A program made the position numbers and the translations under genes. A DNA stretch of 14,047 bases from Caldilineaceae bacterium. GTDB taxonomy: Bacteria; Chloroflexota; Anaerolineae; Caldilineales; Caldilineaceae. How positions within the stretch are numbered: the first letter of the stretch is position 1; every line of letters starts with the position of its first letter. Under the pieces are notes generated by a model. It did no database searches. It was given only the letters and a program-made list of their open reading frames with translations, and was not told the DNA's origin. Shown here in pieces: positions 8,598 to 14,047 of this stretch. The stretch lies in the NCBI GenBank assembly GCA_024643705.1, contig JAHEML010000014.1, forward strand, positions 1-14,047, read 5' to 3'.

Positions 8598-9119
8598 TCA
8601 ATGCCCCTCCGCCTCGAAAGTGCGCAGGAAGTTCACCACCTCCCAACGCTGTTCCTCTCTGAGAATCGACTCCCAGGCCACCATTGCCGTGCCTTCTCGC
8701 CCGTGGGTGATGACGTGAAAGAGCGCGCCGTCGGGTAACTCTTGAACGTGGGCCGCGTGGAAATCCGCTGGTTTAGGGTTCAGTCCTGCTGCAGCAGGAC
8801 CATCCCCTTCACCCTCTGGCCCGTGACAAGCCGCGCAATATTGGGCATACGTGGCCTGGCCTGCCGCCACCGAAGCGTCGGATACCGGCACAGGATTCTG
8901 CATCGATGCTGCCTCCTCTGGGATGCCATGGGCTGCCGCGCTGTGGTCATCGGATGTCATACCGTCACCGCCTTCTTTGTGTTCCGCGTCCTGCATATGG
9001 CCTTCCATTCCCGCCATGCGCGAATGATCACCCTCCATACCTGCCATTGACCCCCCGGCGCATGCGGCCAGAACAGCGGCAAGCAGCAATACCCCAATTC
9101 CCATCCCAAAGCGATTCAT
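8598..9119 (-). CDS. Lipoprotein mono-haem cytochrome c with Met/His-rich N-terminal region
   Basis: A 173-residue extracytoplasmic electron carrier. The lipobox LAAC predicts lipid-anchored Cys20. Residues 24-75 form a low-complexity Met/His/Asp/Glu-rich stretch that includes an imperfect repeat, MAGMEGDHSR then MAGMEGHMQD. The cytochrome domain runs from about 83 to 170, with haem motif CAACH at 95-99 and a probable axial Met at 146 (GTAMVAW). The closing helix (EEQRWEVVNFLRTF) is typical of class I c-type cytochromes. The start has AGAGGAG upstream and lies 76 bases after the partner cytochrome gene. The Met/His stretch is not part of the usual fold and looks like a metal-binding tether, probably for copper (inference). 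The redox partner is unknown. Confidence 0.87.
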   Translation of the reverse strand: MNRFGMGIGVLLLAAVLAACAGGSMAGMEGDHSRMAGMEGHMQDAEHKEGGDGMTSDDHSAAAHGIPEEAASMQNPVPVSDASVAAGQATYAQYCAACHGPEGEGDGPAAAGLNPKPADFHAAHVQELPDGALFHVITHGREGTAMVAWESILREEQRWEVVNFLRTFEAEGH

Positions 9120-9135
9120 CTATTTTCTCCTCTAT

Positions 9136-9195
9136 GTATTGATCAAAAGAGTATTGATCAAAAGAGTACTGATCAAACGTGTATTGATCAAACGA
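9136..9195. repeat. Four tandem 15-bp repeats (GTATTGATCAAAAGA type)
   Basis: Units lie at 9136-9150, 9151-9165, 9166-9180 and 9181-9195. The first two are identical; the third (GTACTGATCAAACGT) and fourth (GTATTGATCAAACGA) differ by a few bases. Each contains the palindrome TGATCA, extended to TTGATCAA in three units. The array fills nearly all the space between the two cytochrome genes, ending directly against the stop codon of the upstream one. It could be a replication-slippage product, a set of protein sites, or an RNA element in the shared transcript. Confidence 0.9.
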
Positions 9196-9624
9196 TCAGC
9201 GAGAACCCCGTGCCTGGGATTCTCGTTCACGCTGGCCCCAGAAAGTTTTGATGTATTCCAGCACGTCAATCCTTTCTTCCTCGGTCAAAATGTCCCCGTA
9301 GGCAGGCATTGTGCTGTTGGGCAGGCTGCCTCCTTTAGCAATCACTTCCAGCAGCACCGAATCCGGGTGGTGCCAGGTGTGACCACTGCTATCGTGGGGT
9401 GGCGCAGGATACACGCCATTGACCGGCACGCGCCAATTAGGTTGGCCCTCCCCTTTGATGCCGTGACAGGCAGCGCAGTTGGCGTCGTATATCTGCCTGC
9501 CGGTTGCCAATTGTTCCGGTTCAGGCTGGCTATCGGACGTGCCAGAACCGCACCCGCCCAGCAAAGCGAAAACGAGCAAAGAGAGCAGCAAAGGATAAAC
9601 AAAATGGCTCGTCGAATTTCTCAC
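9196..9624 (-). CDS. Lipoprotein mono-haem cytochrome c
   Basis: A 142-residue lipid-anchored class I-like cytochrome c. The lipobox LGGC gives lipidated Cys25. A short Ser/Gln/Glu linker follows, then the haem motif CAACH at 50-54 and the axial Met in STMPAYGD (M106). The stretch HDSSGHTWHHPDSVLLEVI (77-95) is, from memory, typical of a widespread small cytochrome subfamily found in Chloroflexota and Proteobacteria. The first codon is GTG at 9624, with GAGAGG eight bases upstream; no nearer in-frame ATG preserves the signal peptide. It is the first gene of a two-cytochrome minus-strand transcript and probably passes electrons in the same extracytoplasmic chain as its neighbour; the acceptor or donor is not in the window. 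Confidence 0.88.
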   Translation of the reverse strand: MRNSTSHFVYPLLLSLLVFALLGGCGSGTSDSQPEPEQLATGRQIYDANCAACHGIKGEGQPNWRVPVNGVYPAPPHDSSGHTWHHPDSVLLEVIAKGGSLPNSTMPAYGDILTEEERIDVLEYIKTFWGQRERESQARGSR

Positions 9625-9671
9625 AGCAGAAACCTCTCTTTGAAAATACCCAGATCAACAGATGAATTCAA

Positions 9672-9701
9672 TATATACCTCATTCTCAGCGAGTCTTTCA
9701 A
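9672..9701 (-). promoter_or_regulatory. Candidate sigma70-type promoter for the cytochrome pair
   Basis: On the minus strand TTGAAA (9696-9701) is followed, after 18 bases, by TATATA (9672-9677). It lies about 50 bases upstream of the GTG start, pointing into the cytochrome genes. It is a pattern match only. Confidence 0.45.
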
Positions 9702-9727
9702 ATCGCCCATCTTCCGCCTGCAATTTC

Positions 9728-9759
9728 TTCACAATTCGTTCACAAATGGCGGCTATACT
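9728..9759 (+). promoter_or_regulatory. TTCACA direct repeats plus -10 box: candidate response-regulator-activated promoter
   Basis: TTCACA occurs at 9728-9733 and again at 9739-9744, exactly 11 bases apart, and TATACT follows at 9754-9759. No good -35 box exists, and the second repeat occupies its place. That is the geometry of PhoB/OmpR-class activated promoters. It drives toward the Met-rich protein gene at 9835, and an OmpR-family regulator is encoded just downstream at 10308. The link between the two is inferred. Confidence 0.5.
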
Positions 9760-9834
9760 GGAGCCATAGCCGCAGAATGCTGATGGACAGACCAGATGGC
9801 ATTCATCTAGATATTTCCCAAAAGGAGGATTCGT

Positions 9835-10209
9835 ATGTCGAGCAGAACAAAGAAAATCGCGACCGCCGTACTGGTTATGACACTGCTACTGATTGGCGTC
9901 GTCGGTGCAGCCCAGGCCCAAAGCCCCGATCCGACCAACCCGGACGCCACCCCCAGCCGCCTGCAACAAATGCAAGAACGTCTGGGACCAGAAGGATGGG
10001 CGCAGATGATCCAGCGGATGACCCAACGCCACGGCGCAGAGGAAGCCGGGAAGATGCTCCAACGCATGGCAAGCGAGGATTGTGATGGCGAAGGACACGC
10101 CGGAATGATGGGTATGGGCGGGCACTCCGGTGGAATGATGGGGCGTGCCAGCAGGATGTTGAACGGATTCCAGGAGGGGGCAGGCAGAATGATGGGCAGT
10201 TGGCACTAA
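9835..10209 (+). CDS. Small secreted Met/His-rich protein
   Basis: A 124-residue protein with a Sec signal peptide (KKIATAVLVMTLLLIGVVGA, cleavage probably after AQA at residue 28). The mature part has a helical, Gln/Met-rich segment (LQQMQERLGPEGWAQMIQRM) and then a Gly/Met/His-rich tail (GHAGMMGMGGHSGGMMGRAS, ending RMMGSWH). Met/His clusters of this type bind Cu(I)/Cu(II) or Ag(I) in known periplasmic copper proteins; that is an analogy, and I do not recognise the family. A very strong ribosome binding site (AAAGGAGGA, 6 bases from the ATG) suggests high expression. It precedes a two-component system whose kinase has a similar Met cluster, so it may be a metal buffer or an accessory sensor (inference). 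Confidence 0.8.
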   Translation: MSSRTKKIATAVLVMTLLLIGVVGAAQAQSPDPTNPDATPSRLQQMQERLGPEGWAQMIQRMTQRHGAEEAGKMLQRMASEDCDGEGHAGMMGMGGHSGGMMGRASRMLNGFQEGAGRMMGSWH

Positions 10210-10234
10210 ATTCATCAGGATTTCCAATGTCCCA

Positions 10235-10280
10235 TAAACCAATGAACCAATCAACGCCTGTTGATTGGTTCATTGGTTTA
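10235..10280. promoter_or_regulatory. Perfect 21-bp inverted repeat (4-base loop) before the response regulator gene
   Basis: Bases 10235-10255 are the exact reverse complement of 10260-10280, with loop GCCT. Each arm contains two copies of AACCAAT (or ATTGGTT on the other arm) 8 bases apart. The stem is A/T-rich and followed by only a scattered T run, so it is a poor standard terminator. It overlaps the likely -35 region of the next gene. It may be an operator, a terminator for the small upstream gene, or a copy of a dispersed AACCAAT-type repeat. Confidence 0.85.
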
Positions 10281-10305
10281 CCAACTTTCTTCCTGTCCGT
10301 ATAAA
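10277..10305 (+). promoter_or_regulatory. Candidate promoter giving a leaderless response-regulator mRNA
   Basis: TTTACC (10277-10282), a 17-base spacer and TATAAA (10300-10305) lie so close to the coding sequence that transcription would begin at or near ATG 10314. No Shine-Dalgarno sequence is present upstream of either ATG 10308 or ATG 10314, which fits leaderless translation. Confidence 0.4.
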
Positions 10306-10307
10306 AT

Positions 10308-11048
10308 ATGTCTATGAATCAGACAATCGTTGTAATCGAAGATGACGCACAAATCCGCCGGGTGGTGGAGGGCTATTTGCAGCAGGCTGGCTACCGAGTC
10401 TTCGCCGCGGCTGACGGCGTAACCGGTCTCGCCCTGGTACGTAGGGAACGGCCTGCTCTACTGGTGCTCGACCTGATGCTGCCGGGGCTGGATGGCTGGG
10501 AGATCACCCGGCGCTTGCGCTCTGGAGACGATCCGGCGTTGGTTGGATTGTATATTGTGATGCTCACCGCAAGGATAGAGGAGACGGATCGAGTTGTAGG
10601 CCTGGAGATGGGTGCCGATGATTATGTGACGAAACCTTTCAGCCCACGAGAATTAGTGGCCCGGGTACGCGCAGCCCTGCGTCGCCTGGATAATGTACCC
10701 CAGACTGAAAATGCTCAGATTCTGCGGACAGGCCCCTTGCGCCTGGACCCAGTTTACTACACCCTCACCTTAGATGGCGCACCCATAGAGTTGACCACCA
10801 CCGAATTCGACTTGCTGGCCCACTTTATGCGCCACCCCGGACGCCCCTTCACCCGCAGCGAATTGCTGGATATTTCCCTGGACGACGCGCTAGGCGATGT
10901 CTCGGCCTACGAACGCACGATTGATGTCCACATGAAGAACATCCGCCGCAAGCTGGGCGACGGTGGGCGCAAGAGCCGCTTCATTGAGACCGTACACGGC
11001 ATGGGCTACCGCTTTTTGCCCCAACCAGATGCGGAAGCAGCCCAATGA
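10308..11048 (+). CDS. OmpR/PhoB-family response regulator
   Basis: A 246-residue DNA-binding response regulator. The receiver domain (about 5-120) has the acidic pair D12-D13, the phospho-acceptor D55 in VLDLMLPGLDGW, T87 and K109 in YVTKPF. The C-terminal winged helix (about 140-240) carries ELTTTEFDLLAHFMRHPG and ends with FIETVHGMGYRF, both family signatures. It overlaps the kinase gene by 4 bases, so the two form a cognate pair. The start is uncertain: ATG 10308 gives MSMNQTIVVIEDD, while ATG 10314 gives MNQTIVVIEDD, and the latter fits the candidate leaderless promoter. Probable targets are the divergent promoters at 9672-9759 (inference). Confidence 0.95.
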   Translation: MSMNQTIVVIEDDAQIRRVVEGYLQQAGYRVFAAADGVTGLALVRRERPALLVLDLMLPGLDGWEITRRLRSGDDPALVGLYIVMLTARIEETDRVVGLEMGADDYVTKPFSPRELVARVRAALRRLDNVPQTENAQILRTGPLRLDPVYYTLTLDGAPIELTTTEFDLLAHFMRHPGRPFTRSELLDISLDDALGDVSAYERTIDVHMKNIRRKLGDGGRKSRFIETVHGMGYRFLPQPDAEAAQ

Positions 11049-12490
11049 ACCAACGGCTGTGGGTCAAATTGCTGGGCGCGTTTACGCTGATTATTGTGCT
11101 GGGCGTAGCGACAACCGTCCTGCTCACCCGCCAGGGCACAGCCACCCGTTTTTCCCACTTTATGGCGAACGATCAGATGTTTCAACCAGAACATTTGCAA
11201 ACAGATTTGGTCGCTTATTACCAGCAGAATGGCGGTTGGCAGGGCATCGGGACTATCTTTCCCCAGGTGGTGCGCCACGCATCCAGCGGCGGAATGATGA
11301 GCGGGATGATGGGCCACGCAATGGGAATGTATGATAGCCAGATTGTGCTGTTGGATGAGAACAGTCAGGCAGTGGCGCGGATAGGGAGCCGGGCAGCAGG
11401 CAGCCGGGCAGCAGATCAACAGGGAGAGAACACCACCGGCCTGACAGGACACCCCTGGCCTATCCAGGTGGATGGACGACAGGTGGGCGTGTTGCTCATC
11501 GACGGAGAGCTGATGACCGATGTGGACAGCAGCGGAAATACCCTGCTCTCCGGTGTGACCCGGGCAGCACTGATTGCCGGACTGTTGGCCGGGTTGGTGG
11601 CCTTTGCATTGGCGATTGTGCTGGTACGTCAGATCACACACCCGCTGACGGAACTGAACGACGCCTCCCAGCGCATTGCCCAGGGAGACCTGACCGCCCG
11701 CGTCCCACAGGAAGGCACGGACGAACTGGGCCAGTTAGGCGGCGCGTTCAACCGGATGGCCTCCGCACTGGAAACCCAGGAAACTCTGCGCCGCCATCTG
11801 ATGGCCGATGTGGCCCACGAACTGCGCACGCCGCTGACTGCTATTCAGGGCACTGTCGAAGCATTGCAGGATGGTATTTTTCCACTCACGCCGGATAGCC
11901 TGACACCGATCCATGAAGAAACGCTGCTGCTGAACCGCCTGGTGGAGGATCTGCACGCCCTGGCCCAAGCCGAAGCTGGGCGGCTCTCGTTGAATTTGGC
12001 AGATCTGGATATGAGTGAACTGACGGAGAAAATTGTCACTGGCCTGCTACCTGTTGCCCAACAGACGGGTATCCATTTATCGTGGCAGGTGACGACGCCT
12101 CCAACGACTCTGCCCGGTGATGCCCAACGCATCGGTCAGGTGTTGACGAATCTGCTTTCCAATGCCTTGCGCCACACACCAGCCGGGGGCAAAATCGAAG
12201 TAACTGTCAAGCATCAGACAGGGGGTCTACTGCTCTCTGTTCAGGACAGCGGCCCCGGCATTGCCGCCGCCGATCTGCCCCATATTTTCGACCGTTTCTA
12301 CCGGGGCGACCGCTCTCGCAGCAGGGAGACGGGGGGCAGCGGCCTGGGGCTAACCATTGCCCGCCAATTGGTCGAGGCCCACGGTGGGCGCATCTGGGTG
12401 GAGAGTCCGCCGCCGGGGCAAGAAAAAGGCAGCGTCTTTCATGTATTGCTCCCTGGGAGTGAAAACGTGAGGTCCGGGCGTGAGGTGTGA
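11045..12490 (+). CDS. Membrane sensor histidine kinase with Met-rich sensor domain
   Basis: A 481-residue kinase: membrane segment at about 8-28, an extracytoplasmic sensor of about 145 residues, a second membrane segment at about 174-194, a HAMP linker (about 195-245), and a DHp helix with phospho-accepting H258 in DVAHELRTPL. The ATPase domain has N373 in LLSNALRHTP, D401-SGPG, and GGSGLGL. The sensor contains SGGMMSGMMGHAMGM (81-95) with six Met and one His, similar in composition to the tail of the secreted protein at 9835. That suggests detection of a soft metal such as Cu(I) or Ag(I), as in CusS/CopS-type kinases; this is inferred from composition, not from homology. It is translationally coupled to the response regulator. 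The last codons lie in a terminator hairpin, so the C-terminal residues NVRSGREV are probably not functional. Confidence 0.94.
   Translation: MNQRLWVKLLGAFTLIIVLGVATTVLLTRQGTATRFSHFMANDQMFQPEHLQTDLVAYYQQNGGWQGIGTIFPQVVRHASSGGMMSGMMGHAMGMYDSQIVLLDENSQAVARIGSRAAGSRAADQQGENTTGLTGHPWPIQVDGRQVGVLLIDGELMTDVDSSGNTLLSGVTRAALIAGLLAGLVAFALAIVLVRQITHPLTELNDASQRIAQGDLTARVPQEGTDELGQLGGAFNRMASALETQETLRRHLMADVAHELRTPLTAIQGTVEALQDGIFPLTPDSLTPIHEETLLLNRLVEDLHALAQAEAGRLSLNLADLDMSELTEKIVTGLLPVAQQTGIHLSWQVTTPPTTLPGDAQRIGQVLTNLLSNALRHTPAGGKIEVTVKHQTGGLLLSVQDSGPGIAAADLPHIFDRFYRGDRSRSRETGGSGLGLTIARQLVEAHGGRIWVESPPPGQEKGSVFHVLLPGSENVRSGREV
11387..11416 (+). repeat. 15-bp in-frame tandem duplication in the kinase sensor region
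   Basis: AGCCGGGCAGCAGGC (11387-11401) is followed by AGCCGGGCAGCAGAT (11402-11416). It encodes SRAAG then SRAAD, a pentapeptide repeat in what looks like a flexible loop after the Met cluster. It is probably a recent slippage event. Confidence 0.7.
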
Positions 12491-12515
12491 ACTCACACGC
12501 CCGGACCTCACGTTT
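12463..12515. terminator. 20-bp-stem hairpin, bidirectional terminator between kinase and convergent gene
   Basis: Bases 12463-12482 are the perfect reverse complement of 12496-12515, with a 13-base loop (12483-12495). The stem is G/C-rich and flanked by AAAA on the left and TTTCGTTT on the right. The kinase stop codon (12488-12490) lies in the loop. It stands between two convergent genes, 25 bases before the stop of the minus-strand gene, and so can serve both. Confidence 0.75.
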
Positions 12516-12539
12516 CGTTTGTCCGCCACACGCCGATTC

Positions 12540-13805
12540 CTACGCTCTCCGCAAACCCCACCAGACAGTCGCCGTTTCCCCAGCAAAACCTGCCAAAAGA
12601 GCAGCCACACCCAGGGTTGCGCCGTGCAGACCCGCTAACGGCATCAGAATCAACGCCAGCAGGATAGCGACAAGGCGCATAGGGCCGCTTGGGGCCATCA
12701 CCCGGGTCCGCCGTTTCCAAAAGGCCAGCCCATGCAACCAGGCCCGCAATGCCACCACGGGCGAAAAGGCCACAAAAATTTGCAGGGGCACATAACAGGC
12801 CGCCGCAAAAGCAGGGTCCACCCCAATCAACCCCACCAACAGCAGATCCCGCACAGGTGTCCAAAAGAGCGTCAGGCTAATGCTGACCGAAAGCAGGCCG
12901 CAGAGAATCATAAACCGGCGCACAATCAGCAGCTCCAGGTCTTCGCTATGGAAGGCAGCGGGCAGATTCTTCATCTCGTTCTGCCAGCGGAAAGGCCACT
13001 GGCCCAGACTGTAAACGACGGCCAGCACAGCCAGGGCCAGCGCGCCGTCACTTTGCCGGGCAATAAACAGATTGATGAGTGGGCGGCTGAATTCCTGCAC
13101 CAGCATGGTCAGGGCCAGGGGCCAGACAAAGCTGATAATCTCCCGGTAGCGCAACGCGCCACTTGTCGGCTCTGCCGCCCAACCCACATAGCGACGAAAA
13201 CCCACAGCCAGCACCGACCATTCGGTGATCGCCATCCCCAGCGCAGCTATGACCGGCAGCCAAATGGGCCGCGCCCGGATGGCCTCTACAGGCAACAAAG
13301 CGAAGACGATCCCAATACCTACGGCGATGCTTGTCCCCGTTGCGTAGCTGATGAACGCCGTACGTTTGACCCGAATCAATTGCCCAGCCATCAACCAAGT
13401 TGTGCCGCGGATGGGAATGATGGGAAGGCTCCAGAGCAAGACCGTGCGTACCCGATCGCCCAGACTGGCGTCGATGCCGTGGAGATCGTCCACAATCCAC
13501 CGCCCAAACGGTGTCAGCGCAAGGCTGACCTGGAGAACGATCAGCAACAGCGCACCGACCAACACAAAACGGAGTATCTTGCCAAAGTCCTGCCGGTTGC
13601 TTGCCAACACCAGGCTCATCTGTGCGGTTTGGGCCAAGGGTGCAAGCAGCAGCAAGACCAGCCCCCAAGCCAGCCCATAGGCGGCCAGGGTGTGGGTGGC
13701 ATCGGGCAGACGGGCCATGCCCGCGTTGAGAAACTGGCCCCCGAATTCCTGAATGACGATTGTGAGCACAAGTGGCAGGAGGAAGCGGCTAAGGCGGAGG
13801 TACAT
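12540..13805 (-). CDS. Polytopic membrane transporter, ANKH (progressive ankylosis)-like, MOP/MATE superfamily
   Basis: A 421-residue, strongly hydrophobic protein with about 12 predicted membrane segments. Several stretches match what I recall of animal ANKH: AAYGLAWGL (41-49), WPLALTMLVQEFSRPLINLF (228-247), FWTP (314-317) then IGVD (327-330), VPLQIF (339-344), RAWLHG (354-359) and GLHGATLGVAALLAGFAGE near the C-terminus (392-410). Animal ANKH exports citrate, ATP or pyrophosphate precursors across the plasma membrane; the bacterial substrate is unknown. It lacks the long cytosolic tail of the animal protein. The start codon gives the expected RFLLPL first helix; its ribosome binding site is weak. 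It is a single gene convergent with the two-component system, with no visible functional link to it. A MATE-type or polysaccharide flippase is the alternative. Confidence 0.75.
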   Translation of the reverse strand: MYLRLSRFLLPLVLTIVIQEFGGQFLNAGMARLPDATHTLAAYGLAWGLVLLLLAPLAQTAQMSLVLASNRQDFGKILRFVLVGALLLIVLQVSLALTPFGRWIVDDLHGIDASLGDRVRTVLLWSLPIIPIRGTTWLMAGQLIRVKRTAFISYATGTSIAVGIGIVFALLPVEAIRARPIWLPVIAALGMAITEWSVLAVGFRRYVGWAAEPTSGALRYREIISFVWPLALTMLVQEFSRPLINLFIARQSDGALALAVLAVVYSLGQWPFRWQNEMKNLPAAFHSEDLELLIVRRFMILCGLLSVSISLTLFWTPVRDLLLVGLIGVDPAFAAACYVPLQIFVAFSPVVALRAWLHGLAFWKRRTRVMAPSGPMRLVAILLALILMPLAGLHGATLGVAALLAGFAGETATVWWGLRRA

Positions 13806-13813
13806 TTGAACTC

Positions 13814-13841
13814 GGAGTGGAGAATGCGGAATGCAGAATTG
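13814..13841. repeat. Degenerate heptamer tandem repeats (AGAATGC type)
   Basis: GGAGTGG, AGAATGC, GGAATGC and AGAATTG follow each other without gaps. Such heptamer runs are common between genes in several bacterial phyla. This run lies right upstream of the ANKH-like gene start and may contain or disturb its leader. Confidence 0.5.
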
Positions 13842-13906
13842 GGTGGTTCGACGCGCTGAGATTCGTCGTTTGGGCAGACAAACTTTGGGTAGACGTAACT
13901 ACCTAC

Positions 13907-13981
13907 CCCCACCTAGCCTCCCCCAGATTACGGGGGAGTCGCTCCAGTTCCCTCCCCAAAATGGGGAGGGTTAGGGTGGGG
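13907..13981. repeat. C/G-rich intergenic palindromic element
   Basis: Two local hairpins are visible: CTCCCCC (13918-13924) with GGGGGAG (13932-13938), and CCCTCCCCA (13950-13958) with TGGGGAGGG (13962-13970). The outer parts also pair, CCCCACC (13907-13913) with GGTGGGG (13975-13981), so the unit can fold either as one long imperfect arm or as two stems. Its style matches a dispersed intergenic repeat family that I recall from Chloroflexota genomes. No gene was recognised in 13806-14047. Confidence 0.65.
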
Positions 13982-14047
13982 TTGCTTGGTAGTCACAGGC
14001 AGAAAACTTTATGTAAACTAACGTAGTGTGTGGTACGCGCACCAATC

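Noticed and set aside
8465..8662. 65-codon plus-strand open frame after the binding-protein gene
   Set aside because: It has no recognisable sequence or ribosome binding site and overlaps the end of the minus-strand cytochrome gene.
9136..9195. FNR/CRP-type operator array
   Set aside because: TTGAT and ATCAA half sites overlap within each unit rather than being separated by 4 bases, and the array is inside the transcript, downstream of the promoter.
9139..9783. Plus-strand open frame starting MIKRVLIKRVLIKRV
   Set aside because: The repetitive N-terminus is just the 15-bp repeat array read in frame; the rest is antisense to the cytochrome gene.
12732..13859. Long open frame (375 codons) on the plus strand
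   Set aside because: It is antisense to the ANKH-like gene, and its product is rich in Gln, Pro, Arg and His with no fold or motif. The minus-strand frame gives a clear membrane protein.

Overview
The window looks like a piece of a Chloroflexota chromosome (Anaerolineae/Caldilineae type), an inference from gene style only: moderately high G+C, giant BTAD-ATPase-TPR regulators placed beside dipeptide-type ABC permeases, lipoprotein c-type cytochromes, and dispersed intergenic palindromes of the kind common in that phylum. No rRNA, tRNA, CRISPR array, integrase or transposase was seen.

Left block, plus strand (1-8448): the C-terminal half of one BTAD/STAND-type regulator runs in from the left edge. 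It is followed within 10 bases by two Opp/Dpp/Nik-type ABC permeases that overlap by 4 bases, and 1 base later by a complete paralogous regulator of 1078 residues. After a gap holding a 107-bp imperfect palindrome comes the matching lipoprotein substrate-binding gene, broken by an in-frame TAG where a TGG (Trp) codon is expected. No transporter ATPase gene lies in the window.

Middle block (8598-12490): two minus-strand lipoprotein cytochrome c genes, separated by four 15-bp tandem repeats, face a plus-strand cluster of a small secreted Met/His-rich protein, an OmpR-family response regulator and a histidine kinase. The small protein, the kinase sensor domain and one cytochrome all carry Met/His-rich stretches, which suggests an extracytoplasmic metal (most likely copper) sensing and handling module. 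The divergent promoter region holds an 11-bp-spaced TTCACA direct repeat, the arrangement used by OmpR/PhoB-type regulators. A 21-bp perfect inverted repeat sits in front of the response regulator gene, and a strong hairpin closes the kinase gene.

Right block (12540-14047): a convergent minus-strand gene encodes a polytopic membrane protein that closely resembles the animal ANKH (progressive ankylosis) transporter family. Beyond it lies noncoding DNA with degenerate heptamer repeats and a C/G-rich palindromic repeat.
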